Positions 16,150 through 24,607 of a stretch of 64,000 bases of DNA are shown here, in pieces. The stretch is from an uncultured Christensenella sp. (GTDB lineage Bacteria; Bacillota; Clostridia; Christensenellales; Pumilibacteraceae). The stretch is from the NCBI GenBank assembly GCA_910578545.1, contig CAJTPT010000003.1:186001-250000 (forward strand). Direction: 5' to 3'. How positions within the stretch are numbered: position 1 is the first letter of the stretch; each line of letters begins with the position of its first letter. The position numbers were made by a program, and so were the translations under genes. The notes below the pieces were generated by a model that saw only the letters and a list, made by a program, of their open reading frames with translations, was not told the origin of the DNA and ran no database searches.

Positions 16150-18108
16150 ATGAAAAAGTTTGCAATGAGCCGAAGGGAAAAGAAAAACCTTATCCGCATA
16201 CTTGTTGCGCTCGGATTGTTCGCGGTGATTTTTTCCGTTGATAAATTCATTGCGCTCGACAGTGTGTTTAACAGCGTTTACGGCTGGTTGTTTCCTTTGG
16301 CGCTGTACATATCAGTATATTTAATAATCGGGTACGACGTACTGTGGAAGGCTATCCGCAATATCGCACACGGACAGATATTCGACGAAAACTTTCTTAT
16401 GTGCATTGCGACTCTCGGCGCGTATGCGCTCGGCATATACAGGGGCGTATCGGGCATGGAAATAGAGGGTTTTGACGAAGCGTGCGCCGTTCTGCTGTTC
16501 TATCAGGTCGGCGAGTGGTTTCAGTCGTACGCCACCGGACGGTCGCGCAAGTCGATTTCCGCGCTTATGGATATTCGTCCCGACTATGCAAACGTAAAAC
16601 GCGAGGATAACGTCGAACAGGTCGACCCGAGCGAAGTCAAAATCGGCGATATAATAGTCGTCAACCCCGGCGAGAAAGTACCTCTTGACGGTGTTATCGT
16701 AAATGGTGCGACCACGCTCGATACAAAAGCATTGACGGGCGAAAGCCTGCCGCGCGACGTTGCGGAGGGCGGCGAGGTTATCAGCGGCTGCGTTAATCTG
16801 ACGTCGCAAATCGAAGTCAGAGTTACTAAGGAATTTTACGATTCCACCGTATCCAAAATCCTCGACCTTGTGGAAAACGCGTCGAGCCAAAAATCCAAGG
16901 CGGAAAACTTTATTACCAAGTTCGCCAAATATTACACGCCGTCGGTTGTTATAGTGGCAGTGTTGCTTGCGGTAATCCCCGGCGCGATTACTTCCGATTG
17001 GTCTACTTGGGTGTACCGAGCGCTTAGCTTTTTGGTTGTGTCATGTCCGTGCGCACTCGTTATTTCCATCCCCCTGTCCTTTTTTTCGGGTATCGGCGCG
17101 GCGTCGAGATACGGAATTTTGGTTAAGGGTTCTAATTATCTGGAAAAGTTCAATAAAGCGAATACGTTTGTTTTTGACAAAACGGGCACGCTTACCAAAG
17201 GCAATTTTGCCGTAACCAAGATTACACCCGAAAGCGACAGGGACGAGATACTTAGGCTTGCGGCTATTGCCGAGCATGATTCCAACCACCCGATCGCGCG
17301 CTCGATTGTCGCCGCATACGGCAAGGAAGCGGAAAGAGGTTATACTCTTACCAATGTGGCTGGCGCGGGTATCGTGGCGACGCGCAGCGACGACGTAATA
17401 TGTTGCGGTAACGAAAAGCTTATGGCGCAAAACGGCGTTCGGTTCGTCAAAGAGGACGGACTCGGCACAGTAGTTTACGTCGCGCGGAACGGGAAGTTTA
17501 TCGGCTCGCTGTTGATAGCCGACGAGATTAAAGAAGAATCCAAGCAGGTTATAGGCGAGCTCAACGCAATGGGTTGTCGGACGATTATGCTGACGGGCGA
17601 CAACGAAGCGATCGCAAAAAGCGTCGCAACCGAAATCGGGCTTACGGGGTACAAGGCGTCGCTGTTGCCGCAAAACAAGGTGGAAGAGGTGGACAGCCTG
17701 TTAAAGACCAAAGGTCAAAAGGACGTTCTTTGCTTTGTCGGCGACGGTATTAACGACGCGCCCGTACTCATGCGTTCGGATATAGGTATCGCAATGGGCG
17801 GCGTGGGAAGCGACGCGGCTATCGAGGCGTCCGACATCGTTCTTATGAAGGACGACCTGCGCGGAATATCGCTTGCCAAGCGTATCGCAAAAAAGACTAT
17901 GGCGATTGTGCTTGAGAATATCTGGTTCTCGCTTATAGTCAAGCTTGCAATACTTATACTGTCCGCATTCGGTATCGCCAATATGTGGATTGCCGTATTC
18001 GGCGACGTAGGCGTTGCGGTGCTTGCGATACTAAACGCAATGCGCGTAGCCATGGGGAGAATGAACCCTAAATCTGCAAGGCGCCCAAACGCCGAAGTTT
18101 TGAGATAG
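16150..18108 (+). CDS. Heavy-metal-exporting P-type ATPase (PIB, Zn2+/Cd2+ type)
   Basis: The ATG at 16150 is preferred over an upstream TTG at 16102; it gives 652 residues with a basic N-terminus. The CPC motif of the transport helix is SCPCALVISIP (Cys299/Cys301). The phosphorylated Asp is Asp343 in DKTGTLTKG. The SNHPIA His-Pro motif of PIB pumps, a TGES actuator loop (LTGESLPRD) and GDGINDAPVL are all present. About eight membrane helices are expected, and there is no N-terminal HMA domain, since that is supplied by the gene upstream. With the zinc-type repressor next door, zinc export is most likely and cadmium is a probable second substrate. Confidence 0.93.
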   Translation: MKKFAMSRREKKNLIRILVALGLFAVIFSVDKFIALDSVFNSVYGWLFPLALYISVYLIIGYDVLWKAIRNIAHGQIFDENFLMCIATLGAYALGIYRGVSGMEIEGFDEACAVLLFYQVGEWFQSYATGRSRKSISALMDIRPDYANVKREDNVEQVDPSEVKIGDIIVVNPGEKVPLDGVIVNGATTLDTKALTGESLPRDVAEGGEVISGCVNLTSQIEVRVTKEFYDSTVSKILDLVENASSQKSKAENFITKFAKYYTPSVVIVAVLLAVIPGAITSDWSTWVYRALSFLVVSCPCALVISIPLSFFSGIGAASRYGILVKGSNYLEKFNKANTFVFDKTGTLTKGNFAVTKITPESDRDEILRLAAIAEHDSNHPIARSIVAAYGKEAERGYTLTNVAGAGIVATRSDDVICCGNEKLMAQNGVRFVKEDGLGTVVYVARNGKFIGSLLIADEIKEESKQVIGELNAMGCRTIMLTGDNEAIAKSVATEIGLTGYKASLLPQNKVEEVDSLLKTKGQKDVLCFVGDGINDAPVLMRSDIGIAMGGVGSDAAIEASDIVLMKDDLRGISLAKRIAKKTMAIVLENIWFSLIVKLAILILSAFGIANMWIAVFGDVGVAVLAILNAMRVAMGRMNPKSARRPNAEVLR

Positions 18109-18269
18109 TATGACACTTACGGAGCGCTGTCGTACACCTGTGGTACTGTCAAGGACGCACGCATCGTCCGGGCTTGTGGAATTCGAGCGCGCCATGGCTG
18201 AATTCCTAATCCGTAAAAGAGCCTGATGTCTCCGCGAGCGCACCGCACACCGAAAAAAACGATTAAGAG
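18109..18269 (+). other. Non-coding segment rich in inverted repeats (possible structured RNA or 3' UTR)
   Basis: No gene is seen between the ATPase stop and the terminator at 18270. The segment has several short pairing elements: GTAC repeats near 18130-18145, GGACG/CGTCC near 18152-18169, two GAATTC sites near 18180-18205, and GCGCT/AGCGC. I could not match it to a known RNA class. Confidence 0.35.
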
Positions 18270-18305
18270 CCGACTGCCCAAGATATTCCGCAGTCGGTTT
18301 TTTAT
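18270..18305 (+). terminator. Rho-independent terminator of the metal-resistance unit
   Basis: CCGACTGC (18270-18277) pairs with GCAGTCGG (18290-18297) and is followed by TTTTTTATTG. The 5' arm and its flank resemble the terminator after aroQ (26306). Confidence 0.9.
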
Positions 18306-18347
18306 TGTGTAATTTTTGTAAAAAAATGAAAACTTTAATTAAAGTTA

Positions 18348-18376
18348 TTGACAAAACGACGTAATTTTTTTATAAT
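18348..18376 (+). promoter_or_regulatory. Promoter of the phenylalanine/shikimate operon
   Basis: TTGACA (18348-18353), a 17-base spacer and TATAAT (18371-18376): exact consensus. Transcription should start near 18383, about 20 bases before the leader-peptide ATG and about 180 bases before the first structural gene. Confidence 0.9.
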
Positions 18377-18402
18377 TTATATAATACAAACGGAGAAGCG
18401 AT

Positions 18403-18486
18403 ATGAACCGTTTTGATCGTTACAGCGCATTTTTTGATTTCGGCAAGGGCTTTTACTTTAACAGCCCCGATTTGTGCGCGCGGTAA
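18403..18486 (+). CDS. Phenylalanine/tyrosine-rich leader peptide of the aro-phe operon
   Basis: A 27-codon ORF with ATG at 18403, TAA at 18484-18486 and a good ribosome site (GGAG at 18392-18395, seven bases before the ATG). The peptide has six Phe and two Tyr; residues 10-19 are FFDFGKGFYF, six of ten aromatic. This is the hallmark of an attenuator leader such as that of enterobacterial pheA. It sits between a consensus promoter and a terminator hairpin, ahead of genes for phenylalanine synthesis. Its translation should report the level of charged tRNA-Phe (inference from the attenuation model). Confidence 0.85.
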   Translation: MNRFDRYSAFFDFGKGFYFNSPDLCAR

Positions 18487-18550
18487 AATCGTTTTTTGAT
18501 CGGATAAATCCACAAACCGAAAACGAACGCCGCCGCACGGCGGTTTTTTT
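18474..18550 (+). promoter_or_regulatory. Attenuator: mutually exclusive antiterminator and terminator of the aro-phe operon
   Basis: The terminator is CCGCC (18530-18534) with GGCGG (18539-18543), loop GCAC, then seven T. The segment 18474-18483 (GTGCGCGCGG), at the end of the leader ORF, can pair with 18530-18538 (CCGCCGCAC) as nine pairs with one bulged C, which would destroy the terminator. A ribosome stalled at the Phe codons (about 18430-18459) leaves 18474-18483 free for antitermination. A ribosome that reaches the stop at 18484 covers it, so the terminator forms. This logic is inferred from the base pairing. Confidence 0.8.
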
Positions 18551-18565
18551 ATTTAGGAGGTCGAC

Positions 18566-19582
18566 ATGATCGTCACGCTTAAAACCGATACGGATGAAAA
18601 ACAACTGAAGCACTTAATGGATTGGATTAATAATTTAGGGCTCGAAACCCATCTTGTCCGCGGTGAAAATTCCACTATTTTGGGATTGGTGGGCGACACT
18701 TCCCGTGTGGATATAGATTTATTGAATTCTATGGACATCGTGGATAACGTCACACGAATACAAGAGCCGTTTAAGAACGCAAACAGGAAGCTTCACCCGG
18801 ACGATACCATAGTGGACGTTGCGGGACATTTCTTCGGCGGTATCAACTTTCAGCTGATTGCCGGACCTTGCTCGGTGGAAAGCGAGGAACAGGTGCTTAC
18901 GATCGCCCGCGCCGTCAAAAAGTCGGGCGCAACGTTGCTTCGCGGCGGGGCGTTTAAACCGCGCACTTCGCCGTACGCCTTTCAGGGTTTGAGAGATAAG
19001 GGTTTGGAAATCCTGCTTCACGCCAAAAAGGAAACGGGGATGCCTATTGTGACGGAAATCATGAATATTAATCATCTGCCGCTATTTGAAGACGTGGACG
19101 TCATTCAGGTGGGCGCGAGAAACATGCAAAACTTCGAGCTGCTTAAGGAGCTCGGCAAAATCCGCAAGCCTATTCTTTTAAAAAGAGGTCTTGCTAATAC
19201 TATCGAGGAATGGCTGATGAGCGCGGAGTACATCATGTCGGAAGGGAATACGCAGGTTATTCTTTGCGAGCGCGGAATTCGCACCTTCGAGCCGTACACC
19301 CGCAATACGTTGGACTTGTCCGCCATTCCGATTTTAAAGGAAAAGACGCACCTTCCCGTAATAGTCGATCCCTCGCATGCCTCGGGCTTGGCGAGATTGG
19401 TTGCGCCCATGTCCTTGGCGGCGGTTGGCGCGGGCGCGGACGGACTTATCATCGAGGTTCACAACGATCCCCCGCACGCGCTTTGCGACGGCGCGCAAAG
19501 CTTGCGCCCCGAACAGTTCGACGCGCTTGTCAAGCGGTTGGACGTGATGTTGCCCGTTGTATCCAAGGTGCGCGAAAAATAA
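18566..19582 (+). CDS. aroF: 3-deoxy-7-phosphoheptulonate (DAHP) synthase, AroA-I-beta type with N-terminal regulatory domain
   Basis: The first enzyme of the shikimate pathway: it condenses phosphoenolpyruvate and erythrose 4-phosphate. The 338 residues match the length of the Thermotoga-type enzyme. Residues 1 to about 70 form a ferredoxin-like regulatory domain (MIVTLKTDTDEKQLKHLMD). The catalytic barrel shows AGPCSVES, LRGGAFKPRTSPYAFQG, RNMQNFELLKE and DPSHASG. Relatives with this N-terminal domain are inhibited by Tyr or Phe. AGGAGG lies just upstream of the ATG. It is the first structural gene behind the Phe attenuator. Confidence 0.95.
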   Translation: MIVTLKTDTDEKQLKHLMDWINNLGLETHLVRGENSTILGLVGDTSRVDIDLLNSMDIVDNVTRIQEPFKNANRKLHPDDTIVDVAGHFFGGINFQLIAGPCSVESEEQVLTIARAVKKSGATLLRGGAFKPRTSPYAFQGLRDKGLEILLHAKKETGMPIVTEIMNINHLPLFEDVDVIQVGARNMQNFELLKELGKIRKPILLKRGLANTIEEWLMSAEYIMSEGNTQVILCERGIRTFEPYTRNTLDLSAIPILKEKTHLPVIVDPSHASGLARLVAPMSLAAVGAGADGLIIEVHNDPPHALCDGAQSLRPEQFDALVKRLDVMLPVVSKVREK

Positions 19583-19600
19583 GGCGAGGAGACATAAATC

Positions 19601-20791
19601 ATGGAAGTAAACGAACGTGCGTACGGGCTTGGCAGCAAGCGCTCGGCTATACGCGAGATATTCGAGTACGGCAAAAAACGGTCTGCCGAAATAGGCGAGC
19701 AAAACGTCTTTGATTTTTCTATCGGCAATCCCAGCGTCAAGCCGCCCGAAGAGGTTTCTCATGTAATAAAGCAGTTGTTAAAATCCGAAGACTCTGTGCT
19801 TTTGCACGGCTACACTTCGGAGAATGGCGACTGCGGAACACGCAAGGCGGTTGCCGATTCCATCAATAAACGGTTCGGCTTGTCGCTCACGTCCGACTAT
19901 ATCTACATGACGTGCGGCGCGTCGGCGTCGCTTGCGATATCGTTTAAAGCGATTTTAAACCCCGACGACGAGTGCGTGGTGTTTGCGCCGTTTTTTACGG
20001 AATACCGCGTGTTTATAGAAAACGCGGGCGGAAAGGTGGTCGTATCTCAACCGAACGAGAATGATTTTCAGATAGATTTACAAGATTTGGAATCGAAGAT
20101 AAACGAGCATACGCGCGCCGTAATTATAAATTCGCCTAACAATCCCAGCGGAGTCGTATACTCTTTGGATATAGTAAAGCGCATGTGCGAGATACTTAAA
20201 GGAAAGGAAAAAGAGTACGGTAAAACGATATATCTTATTGCCGACGAGCCGTATCGCGAGCTTGTTTACGACGGCGTAAACGTGCCGTATTTGATGAATT
20301 ACTATGACGATACCGTGGTGTGTTATTCGTATTCCAAAGCGCTGTCGCTTCCCGGTGAGCGAATAGGCTATATCGCGGTCAATCCCGCAATGACTGACGC
20401 GCATACAGTGTATCTTGCGATTCGCGGCGCGGGAAGATCGCTCGGGTACGTTTGTGCGCCAAGTCTTTTTCAGCAGGTAATAAAGCGCTGTGTGGATACA
20501 AAGGTCAACGTTAATGCGTACAAAAAGAACCGTGATATTTTGTATAACGCGCTTACCGAATACGGCTACCAATGCGTTAAGCCGGACGGCGCGTTCTATC
20601 TTTTTGTCAAGACATTGGATCCGGACGCCGAAAAATTTTGCGAAAAGGCGCGGGACAAGGATATTTTAGTCGTGCCGTGCGACGATTTCGGTGTAAAGGG
20701 TTACGTTCGTATCGCTTACTGTGTTCCTACCGATAAAATCGTGCGTTCGCTTCCCAAGTTCAAAGAGCTACGGGAACAGTACGGCAAGTAA
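19601..20791 (+). CDS. PLP-dependent class I aminotransferase (aromatic/aspartate type)
   Basis: A 396-residue fold-type I aminotransferase. Visible elements are FDFSIGNPSVKPP at the N-terminus, INSPNNPSGVVY, ADEPYRELVYDG and the PLP lysine in YSYSKALSLPGER (Lys246). The C-terminal RIAYCV holds the carboxylate-binding Arg. Its place after DAHP synthase in an operon with pheA suggests transamination of phenylpyruvate or prephenate, but an aspartate aminotransferase role is equally compatible with the sequence. It starts 18 bases after the previous stop. Confidence 0.9.
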   Translation: MEVNERAYGLGSKRSAIREIFEYGKKRSAEIGEQNVFDFSIGNPSVKPPEEVSHVIKQLLKSEDSVLLHGYTSENGDCGTRKAVADSINKRFGLSLTSDYIYMTCGASASLAISFKAILNPDDECVVFAPFFTEYRVFIENAGGKVVVSQPNENDFQIDLQDLESKINEHTRAVIINSPNNPSGVVYSLDIVKRMCEILKGKEKEYGKTIYLIADEPYRELVYDGVNVPYLMNYYDDTVVCYSYSKALSLPGERIGYIAVNPAMTDAHTVYLAIRGAGRSLGYVCAPSLFQQVIKRCVDTKVNVNAYKKNRDILYNALTEYGYQCVKPDGAFYLFVKTLDPDAEKFCEKARDKDILVVPCDDFGVKGYVRIAYCVPTDKIVRSLPKFKELREQYGK

Positions 20792-20839
20792 ACGTATTAC
20801 GCGGCAACAATAGCGCATTTAAAAAGAAAGGATATAAAG

Positions 20840-21121
20840 ATGGAATCGGTCGGCGTTAACGCATCACGAAAATACGTTGTGCATATCGGTGCGGGGCTTC
20901 TAAGAGAAATCCCGTCCGTTTGGACGCCCGTTTATAATATGTGCAAGCTACTAGTTGTGACAGACGATACAGTAGACAAACTGTATGCGGATAGCGTTTT
21001 GACCGCGGTGAATGAGCGCGGCTTCGATGCGAAAAAATTTGTTATTCCGCACGTGGTCGGTTGGTGCGAAACCATAACGGCAGCGCAAAAGGATTGGAGA
21101 GTGTTTTTCGGTGGAAATTAA
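20840..21121 (+). pseudogene. aroB: Truncated 3-dehydroquinate synthase (aroB remnant)
   Basis: The 93-codon ORF starts like AroB: VNASRKYVVHIGAGLL, then VTDDTVDKLYADSV and GFDAKKFVIPH, which fit the first 70 or so residues of the family. The normal enzyme has about 350 residues, with the NAD-binding GGGxxGD and metal His motifs downstream; none is present. After FVIPH the sequence does not follow the family, and aroA begins at 21111, overlapping the end. A deletion has removed most of the gene, or the assembly has lost it. The fragment cannot be active, which leaves the pathway one step short unless another aroB exists. Confidence 0.7.
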
Positions 21122-22367
21122 ACTGACGCCACAAAGCCTGAAAGGACGGGTGGATATGCCTTCCTCTAAATCCTACGCACATCGTATGCTGATGACTGCG
21201 GCGTTTTCCCGCACGCAAAGCACGTTGCTTGGTGATTTTTCATCTGAAGATACTTCGGCTACCTTGCGCGTTCTTACGGCGTTAGGCGCCAAGTTTGAGA
21301 GCGTAAACGGCGGGGTGAAAATCACGCCCGCAGTAAGGACGAGGCGTGCCGTGGCGGATTGCGGCGAGAGCGGCTCTACTCTGCGATTTGCCGTTCCGAT
21401 TAGCGCCGCATTGGGTACAGAAACGACGTTTATCGGTGCGGGGCGATTGGGCGAGCGCCCGATGGACGAGCTGTTAAACTGCTTAAAGGAACACGGGATT
21501 AAAGTCACGGGCGAGGGATTGCCTTTAAAAATATCGGGCAAATTATCGGCGGGCGAGTATCGGATCGACGCAAGCCGTTCTTCCCAATACGCGACGGGCT
21601 TATTGCTTGCACTGCCGTTATTGGACGGCGACAGCACGCTTACAGTGTGCGGCGAGGCTTCGAGAGCATATATAGATATTACTTTGGACGTGCTAAAGGA
21701 CAGCGGCGCCGACGTTACGTTAAGCGGAAATACTTATTTTATACGCGGCGGGTATTCCGTTTCGGGCGAGAGAAAAGCGGAAGGCGACTGGTCTAACGCG
21801 GCGTTTTGGATGATCGCGGGGCTACTCGGCGAGGAAATTTCAATCGGAAACTTGAATGCCGCTTCCCGTCAAGGCGATAGGCGCGTGGTGGACTTATTAA
21901 GGGAAGCCGGCGGCAATCTGAGTTGGGAAAACGGCAGACTCGTGGTGAAGCCGTCCGAGCTTCACGGCATAGCTTTTGACGCCGACGATATTCCCGACGC
22001 CGTACCCGCCATGTCGGTCGCATTGGCTTCGGCTAACGGAACTTCGGTCATCACCGGGGTAAAGCGTTTAAGAATCAAGGAAAGCGATCGCTTGACTGCC
22101 GTCACCGATATGCTGACGCGTTTGGGCGCTACGGCAAGCTATAATGCGGATAAAGACGCGTTGACGATCGAGGGTGTGCCGCACTTTTCGGGCTGTACGC
22201 TTTTGTCATACAACGACCACCGCTTGGCAATGGCTGGCGCTGTTGCCGCCGTTCGCGCACGATCGCCAATTACCGTAACAAGGGCGGAAGCGGTAAAAAA
22301 ATCCTATCCCGCATTCTTTGCGGATTATGAAAGCTTGGGAGGTAAAATATGCCGTTTGCCACTTTAA
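21111..22367 (+). CDS. aroA: 5-enolpyruvylshikimate-3-phosphate (EPSP) synthase
   Basis: 418 residues, GTG start at 21111 with GGAG about 10 bases before. It joins phosphoenolpyruvate to shikimate 3-phosphate. Family motifs are SKSYAHRMLMTAAF near the N-terminus, ADCGESGSTLRFAVP (phosphate/PEP site), DASRSSQYATGLLLALPLL, KESDRLTAV and YNDHRLAMAGA. The length is slightly short but all domains are there. It overlaps the aroB remnant by 11 bases and aroC by 19, as expected for a tightly coupled operon. Confidence 0.96.
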   Translation: MEIKLTPQSLKGRVDMPSSKSYAHRMLMTAAFSRTQSTLLGDFSSEDTSATLRVLTALGAKFESVNGGVKITPAVRTRRAVADCGESGSTLRFAVPISAALGTETTFIGAGRLGERPMDELLNCLKEHGIKVTGEGLPLKISGKLSAGEYRIDASRSSQYATGLLLALPLLDGDSTLTVCGEASRAYIDITLDVLKDSGADVTLSGNTYFIRGGYSVSGERKAEGDWSNAAFWMIAGLLGEEISIGNLNAASRQGDRRVVDLLREAGGNLSWENGRLVVKPSELHGIAFDADDIPDAVPAMSVALASANGTSVITGVKRLRIKESDRLTAVTDMLTRLGATASYNADKDALTIEGVPHFSGCTLLSYNDHRLAMAGAVAAVRARSPITVTRAEAVKKSYPAFFADYESLGGKICRLPL

Positions 22368-23431
22368 GAATAACGGTGTTCGGAGAATCGCACGGTCCTG
22401 CCGTCGGTGTAACGGTGGAAGGGTTCCCTGCGGGTATTCCTGTGGACGAGCAGGGATTGCAGGCGTTTATGGCACGCCGAAAAACGCAGTCCGCTTTTGC
22501 TACGCCGCGCGTCGAGGAAGATAAGCCGATTTTTTTGTCGGGCGTAAAAAACGGATTTACCACAGGCGCACCTCTGAATGCCACCATTTATAACGCCAAT
22601 CGGCGAAGCGGCGACTACGAAGCAATTCGCGACGTTCCGCGCCCGTCGCATGCCGATTACGTTGCGGGGGTAAAATATAAAGGCTTTGCCGATTTAATCG
22701 GCGGCGGACATTTTTCGGGCAGGCTTACCGCGCCGTTGTGCGTCGTCGGGTATCTCGCCAAGACATATTTGGAAAAGAACGGTATATTCGTTGGCGCATA
22801 TTTAAGCGAAGTCGGAGGAATTCCCTCCGTTTCATATCTTGACGGCATTCCATCCAAAGATGACATTGAAGCGTCGCAGGATAAACCGTTGCCCGTACTT
22901 CGCGACGAAAACAAAAAGAAAATCGAGGACATGCTTAAGTCCGTCAAAGCCGAAGGCGATTCGATCGGCGGCGTTATCGAGTGCGTCGCTTTGGGCTTGC
23001 CGGTCGGCTTGGGCGAGTGCGGTTTTAGAAGTATGGAAGGTCGGATTGCGTCCGCAGTCTTTGCTATGCCCGCAACCAAGGGGTTAGAGTTCGGCTCGGG
23101 CTTTTTGCTGTCCAAAATGAAAGGAAGCGCGGGGAACGACCCGTGGACTTTAAATGGCGGCGCGGTTGTTCCTACAACCAACCATAACGGCGGAATCAAC
23201 GGCGGGATCACCAACGGTGCGCCGCTTTCTGTGCGCGTTGCGGTTAAACCCACACCGTCTATTGCAAAAGAACAGGACAGCGTCAACCTAAAAGAGATGA
23301 CCCCTACAAAGCTGACCGTGGGAGGACGGCACGATACGTGTATTGCGCTCCGCGCCGTGCCCGTTGTTGAGTCTTGCGTGGCAATCGCAATCGCGGACGG
23401 GTTATTGGAAATACAAGGACAAAATTGTTAA
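22349..23431 (+). CDS. aroC: Chorismate synthase
   Basis: 360 residues, normal for AroC. It converts EPSP to chorismate with reduced FMN. Recognised blocks are FGESHGPAVGVTVEGFPAG at the N-terminus, RPSHADYVAGVKYKGF, GGGHFSGRLTAP, and GGINGGITNGAPLSVRVAVKPT with the usual KPTPSI. The start lies inside the end of aroA behind GGGAGG. Confidence 0.97.
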   Translation: MPFATLRITVFGESHGPAVGVTVEGFPAGIPVDEQGLQAFMARRKTQSAFATPRVEEDKPIFLSGVKNGFTTGAPLNATIYNANRRSGDYEAIRDVPRPSHADYVAGVKYKGFADLIGGGHFSGRLTAPLCVVGYLAKTYLEKNGIFVGAYLSEVGGIPSVSYLDGIPSKDDIEASQDKPLPVLRDENKKKIEDMLKSVKAEGDSIGGVIECVALGLPVGLGECGFRSMEGRIASAVFAMPATKGLEFGSGFLLSKMKGSAGNDPWTLNGGAVVPTTNHNGGINGGITNGAPLSVRVAVKPTPSIAKEQDSVNLKEMTPTKLTVGGRHDTCIALRAVPVVESCVAIAIADGLLEIQGQNC

Positions 23432-23444
23432 TGCAAAAAAAGAA

Positions 23445-23458
23445 ACGCCCTCGGGCGT
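23445..23458 (+). other. Small intercistronic hairpin before pheA
   Basis: ACGCC (23445-23449) pairs with GGCGT (23454-23458) around CTCG, and the pheA ribosome site GAGG follows directly. It could tune translation of pheA. There is no T-run on the + strand, so it is not a terminator in that direction. Confidence 0.35.
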
Positions 23459-23467
23459 GAGGTAATT

Positions 23468-24607
23468 ATGGAATTAAACGAACTTAGAACCAAGATAGAC
23501 GCCATTGACGATCAATTAGCTTCGCTTTATGATAGGCGCATGAAGTTAATCAAGGAAGTTGGCAAGGAAAAAGCCGGGACCAACCGCTATGTGCAGGACT
23601 TGACAAGAGAAAACGCCATCATTCGCCGCGTGACTAAGGCTGTGGACGAGGAAGTGCGCGTATACTGCAAGCAAGTGTTTGAAACGTTGTTCGAAACCAG
23701 CCGTGCGTATCAAGCACGGTTTATGCGTATACCGTCTGGCATTGCCGAAGAAATACGCACCAATATTGATAGCGGACTAAAAGTATTCCCGGATTACGCT
23801 TCCGTTGCGTGCCAGGGTGTGGAAGGTGCGTACAGCATGATTGCCACGACACGTCTGTTCCCGTTAAGCGACATTACTTACTTCAAAAACTTCGACGGCG
23901 TATTTCACGCGGTGGAAAAGGGGTTGTGCGGCTACGGGGTGCTTCCCATTGAAAACAGTTCGGCGGGTTCGGTCAACGAAGTGTATGACTTAATGAAGGA
24001 ACACAAATTTTACATTGTCCGTAGCGTTAAGCTTCACGTTCAACACCACTTGCTTGCGAAAAGGGGCGCCAAGCTGAGCGAGATTAAAGAGGTGTTCTCT
24101 CACGAGCAGGCGATCAACCAGTGCAAAAAGTGGTTGGGAAAAACCGATATAAAAGTGACAGTCGTTCCCAATACCGCGGTTGCCGCAAAGATGGTGGCGG
24201 AGTCGGATAGGACGGACGTCGCTTGCATAAGCAGTCGGGAATGTGCGTCTTTGTACGGGCTTAACGTTCTTGCCGCAAACATGCAGGACAACGACAACAA
24301 CTATACGCGGTTTATAGTGATTTCCCGAAAAATGGAAATTTTCAAAATGTCTAACCGCGTGTCGATAATGGTAAACCTACCGCATACGCCGGGAAGTCTA
24401 AACCGTATGTTAAACAAGTTTTGTACCTTGGGATTTAACCTTACTAAATTGGAATCACGCCCAATTCCGAATTCGTCGTTTGAATTTATGTTCTACTTCG
24501 ATTTCGAGGCAGATATCGAAAACCCAGAGGTGGTTAACCTTTTTGCAGAATTGGAAAACGGGGAAGGTCAGTTGGTGTTTTTAGGTAGCTATTACGAGGT
24601 GGCGTAA
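23468..24607 (+). CDS. pheA: Bifunctional chorismate mutase / prephenate dehydratase (P-protein)
   Basis: 379 residues in three parts. Residues 1 to about 85 are an AroQ-type chorismate mutase (LNELRTKIDAIDDQLASLYDRR). Residues about 110-285 are prephenate dehydratase, with CQGVEGAYS and a GYGVLPIENSSAGSVNEVYD block. Residues about 300-378 are a Phe-binding ACT domain (RVSIMVNLPHTPGSLNRML, then LESRPI). It commits chorismate to phenylalanine and is usually feedback-inhibited by Phe through the ACT domain. It explains why the operon leader is rich in Phe codons. aroE-aroK begins on the next base after the stop. Confidence 0.96.
   Translation: MELNELRTKIDAIDDQLASLYDRRMKLIKEVGKEKAGTNRYVQDLTRENAIIRRVTKAVDEEVRVYCKQVFETLFETSRAYQARFMRIPSGIAEEIRTNIDSGLKVFPDYASVACQGVEGAYSMIATTRLFPLSDITYFKNFDGVFHAVEKGLCGYGVLPIENSSAGSVNEVYDLMKEHKFYIVRSVKLHVQHHLLAKRGAKLSEIKEVFSHEQAINQCKKWLGKTDIKVTVVPNTAVAAKMVAESDRTDVACISSRECASLYGLNVLAANMQDNDNNYTRFIVISRKMEIFKMSNRVSIMVNLPHTPGSLNRMLNKFCTLGFNLTKLESRPIPNSSFEFMFYFDFEADIENPEVVNLFAELENGEGQLVFLGSYYEVA

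Noticed and set aside
18031..18354. Minus-strand ORF whose start resembles a minus-strand ORF at 26042-26389 (NKKxTAxYxGQSA)
   Set aside because: The likeness comes from the repeated terminator block, not from a protein family.
18403..18550. T-box riboswitch as the control of the aro-phe operon
   Set aside because: No T-box consensus or specifier-loop layout could be seen in the short leader; the peptide and alternative stems explain it better.
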